Shown here in pieces: positions 6,116 to 6,162 of a DNA stretch of 6,162 bases. The stretch lies in contig JALSNA010000516.1 in the NCBI GenBank assembly GCA_026987255.1, positions 1-6,162 of the forward strand, read 5' to 3'. The notes below the pieces were generated by a model, which did not search any database, had not been told where the DNA came from, and saw only the letters and a list, made by a program, of their open reading frames with translations. The DNA comes from Hyphomicrobiales bacterium. GTDB taxonomy: Bacteria > Pseudomonadota > Alphaproteobacteria > Rhizobiales > Aestuariivirgaceae. Positions within the stretch are counted from its first letter, which is position 1. Each line of letters starts with the position of its first letter. The position numbers were made by a program, and so were the translations under genes.

Positions 6116-6162
6116 GAAGACCATCCTCATCCCCTGACAACCATAGGTGGTGCGCCATGATC
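6040..6162 (-). mobile_element. Possible remnant of an IS5-type insertion sequence, cut by window edge
   Basis: Read on the minus strand from the ATG at 6158, the first codons give MAHHLWLSGDE, which resembles the opening of IS5-family transposases (a common form, from memory, is M-x-HHLWLSDEQM). The resemblance ends after about 11 residues and what follows matches no transposase I know. The segment is AT-richer than the window, contains one direct repeat and ends at GGGTTTATGGGTCTACGCCC (complement strand), which has the look of an IS end although I cannot match it to a named element. No inverted partner is visible because the window stops. The open frame continues leftward into trkH out of frame, so it is not a gene. 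Weak, tentative call. Confidence 0.22.

Noticed and set aside
5211..6158. 315-codon minus-strand open frame overlapping the 5' part of trkH
   Set aside because: The part inside trkH is out of frame and Arg/His-rich. Only the first ~11 codons, near the window edge, look like anything, and those are reported as a possible IS remnant.

Overview
The window is dense, GC-rich bacterial chromosome with strongly G/C-biased third codon positions. Gene content and order point to an alphaproteobacterium. They include tag-ygfZ divergent from a [14 protein letters not shown] dihydroorotase, an AcuI/YhdH-type reductase and a TrkH-type potassium channel subunit. I cannot name a genus. Six protein genes are supported. 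Most is ordinary housekeeping sequence, and I see no CRISPR array, defence system, rRNA or tRNA.

Left part (1-1432, minus strand): tag (3-methyladenine DNA glycosylase I, 3' end cut off by the window edge) follows ygfZ (folate-binding Fe-S maturation factor) with no gap, the stop TGA touching the start ATG. Transcription runs leftward. Centre (1477-3800, plus strand): a 44-bp gap separates ygfZ from a divergent pair, a dihydroorotase-family amidohydrolase and a zinc-free MDR reductase of the acrylyl-CoA reductase type. The pair is coupled through an ATGA overlap. The dihydroorotase has Gln in place of the first metal-binding His of the HxH motif.

Right part (3801-6162, minus strand): a 93-residue protein I do not recognise has a clean intrinsic terminator behind it, lying between it and the convergent reductase gene. 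A 270-bp spacer with a stem-loop and a small tandem duplication comes next. Then comes trkH, encoding a 503-residue K+ channel subunit with all four selectivity-filter loops. Upstream of trkH is about 210 bp of AT-richer noncoding sequence. It holds a candidate promoter, a pair of imperfect direct repeats, and at the window edge a short stretch reading like the start of an IS5-type transposase, possibly the remnant of an insertion sequence.

The genes do not form one pathway. They cover base-excision repair of alkylated DNA, folate-dependent Fe-S cluster maintenance, pyrimidine or related cyclic-amide metabolism, enoyl-CoA/acrylate reduction and K+ uptake. The items most worth a second look are the QxH dihydroorotase and its coupling to the reductase, the unrecognised 93-residue protein, and the repeats upstream of trkH.
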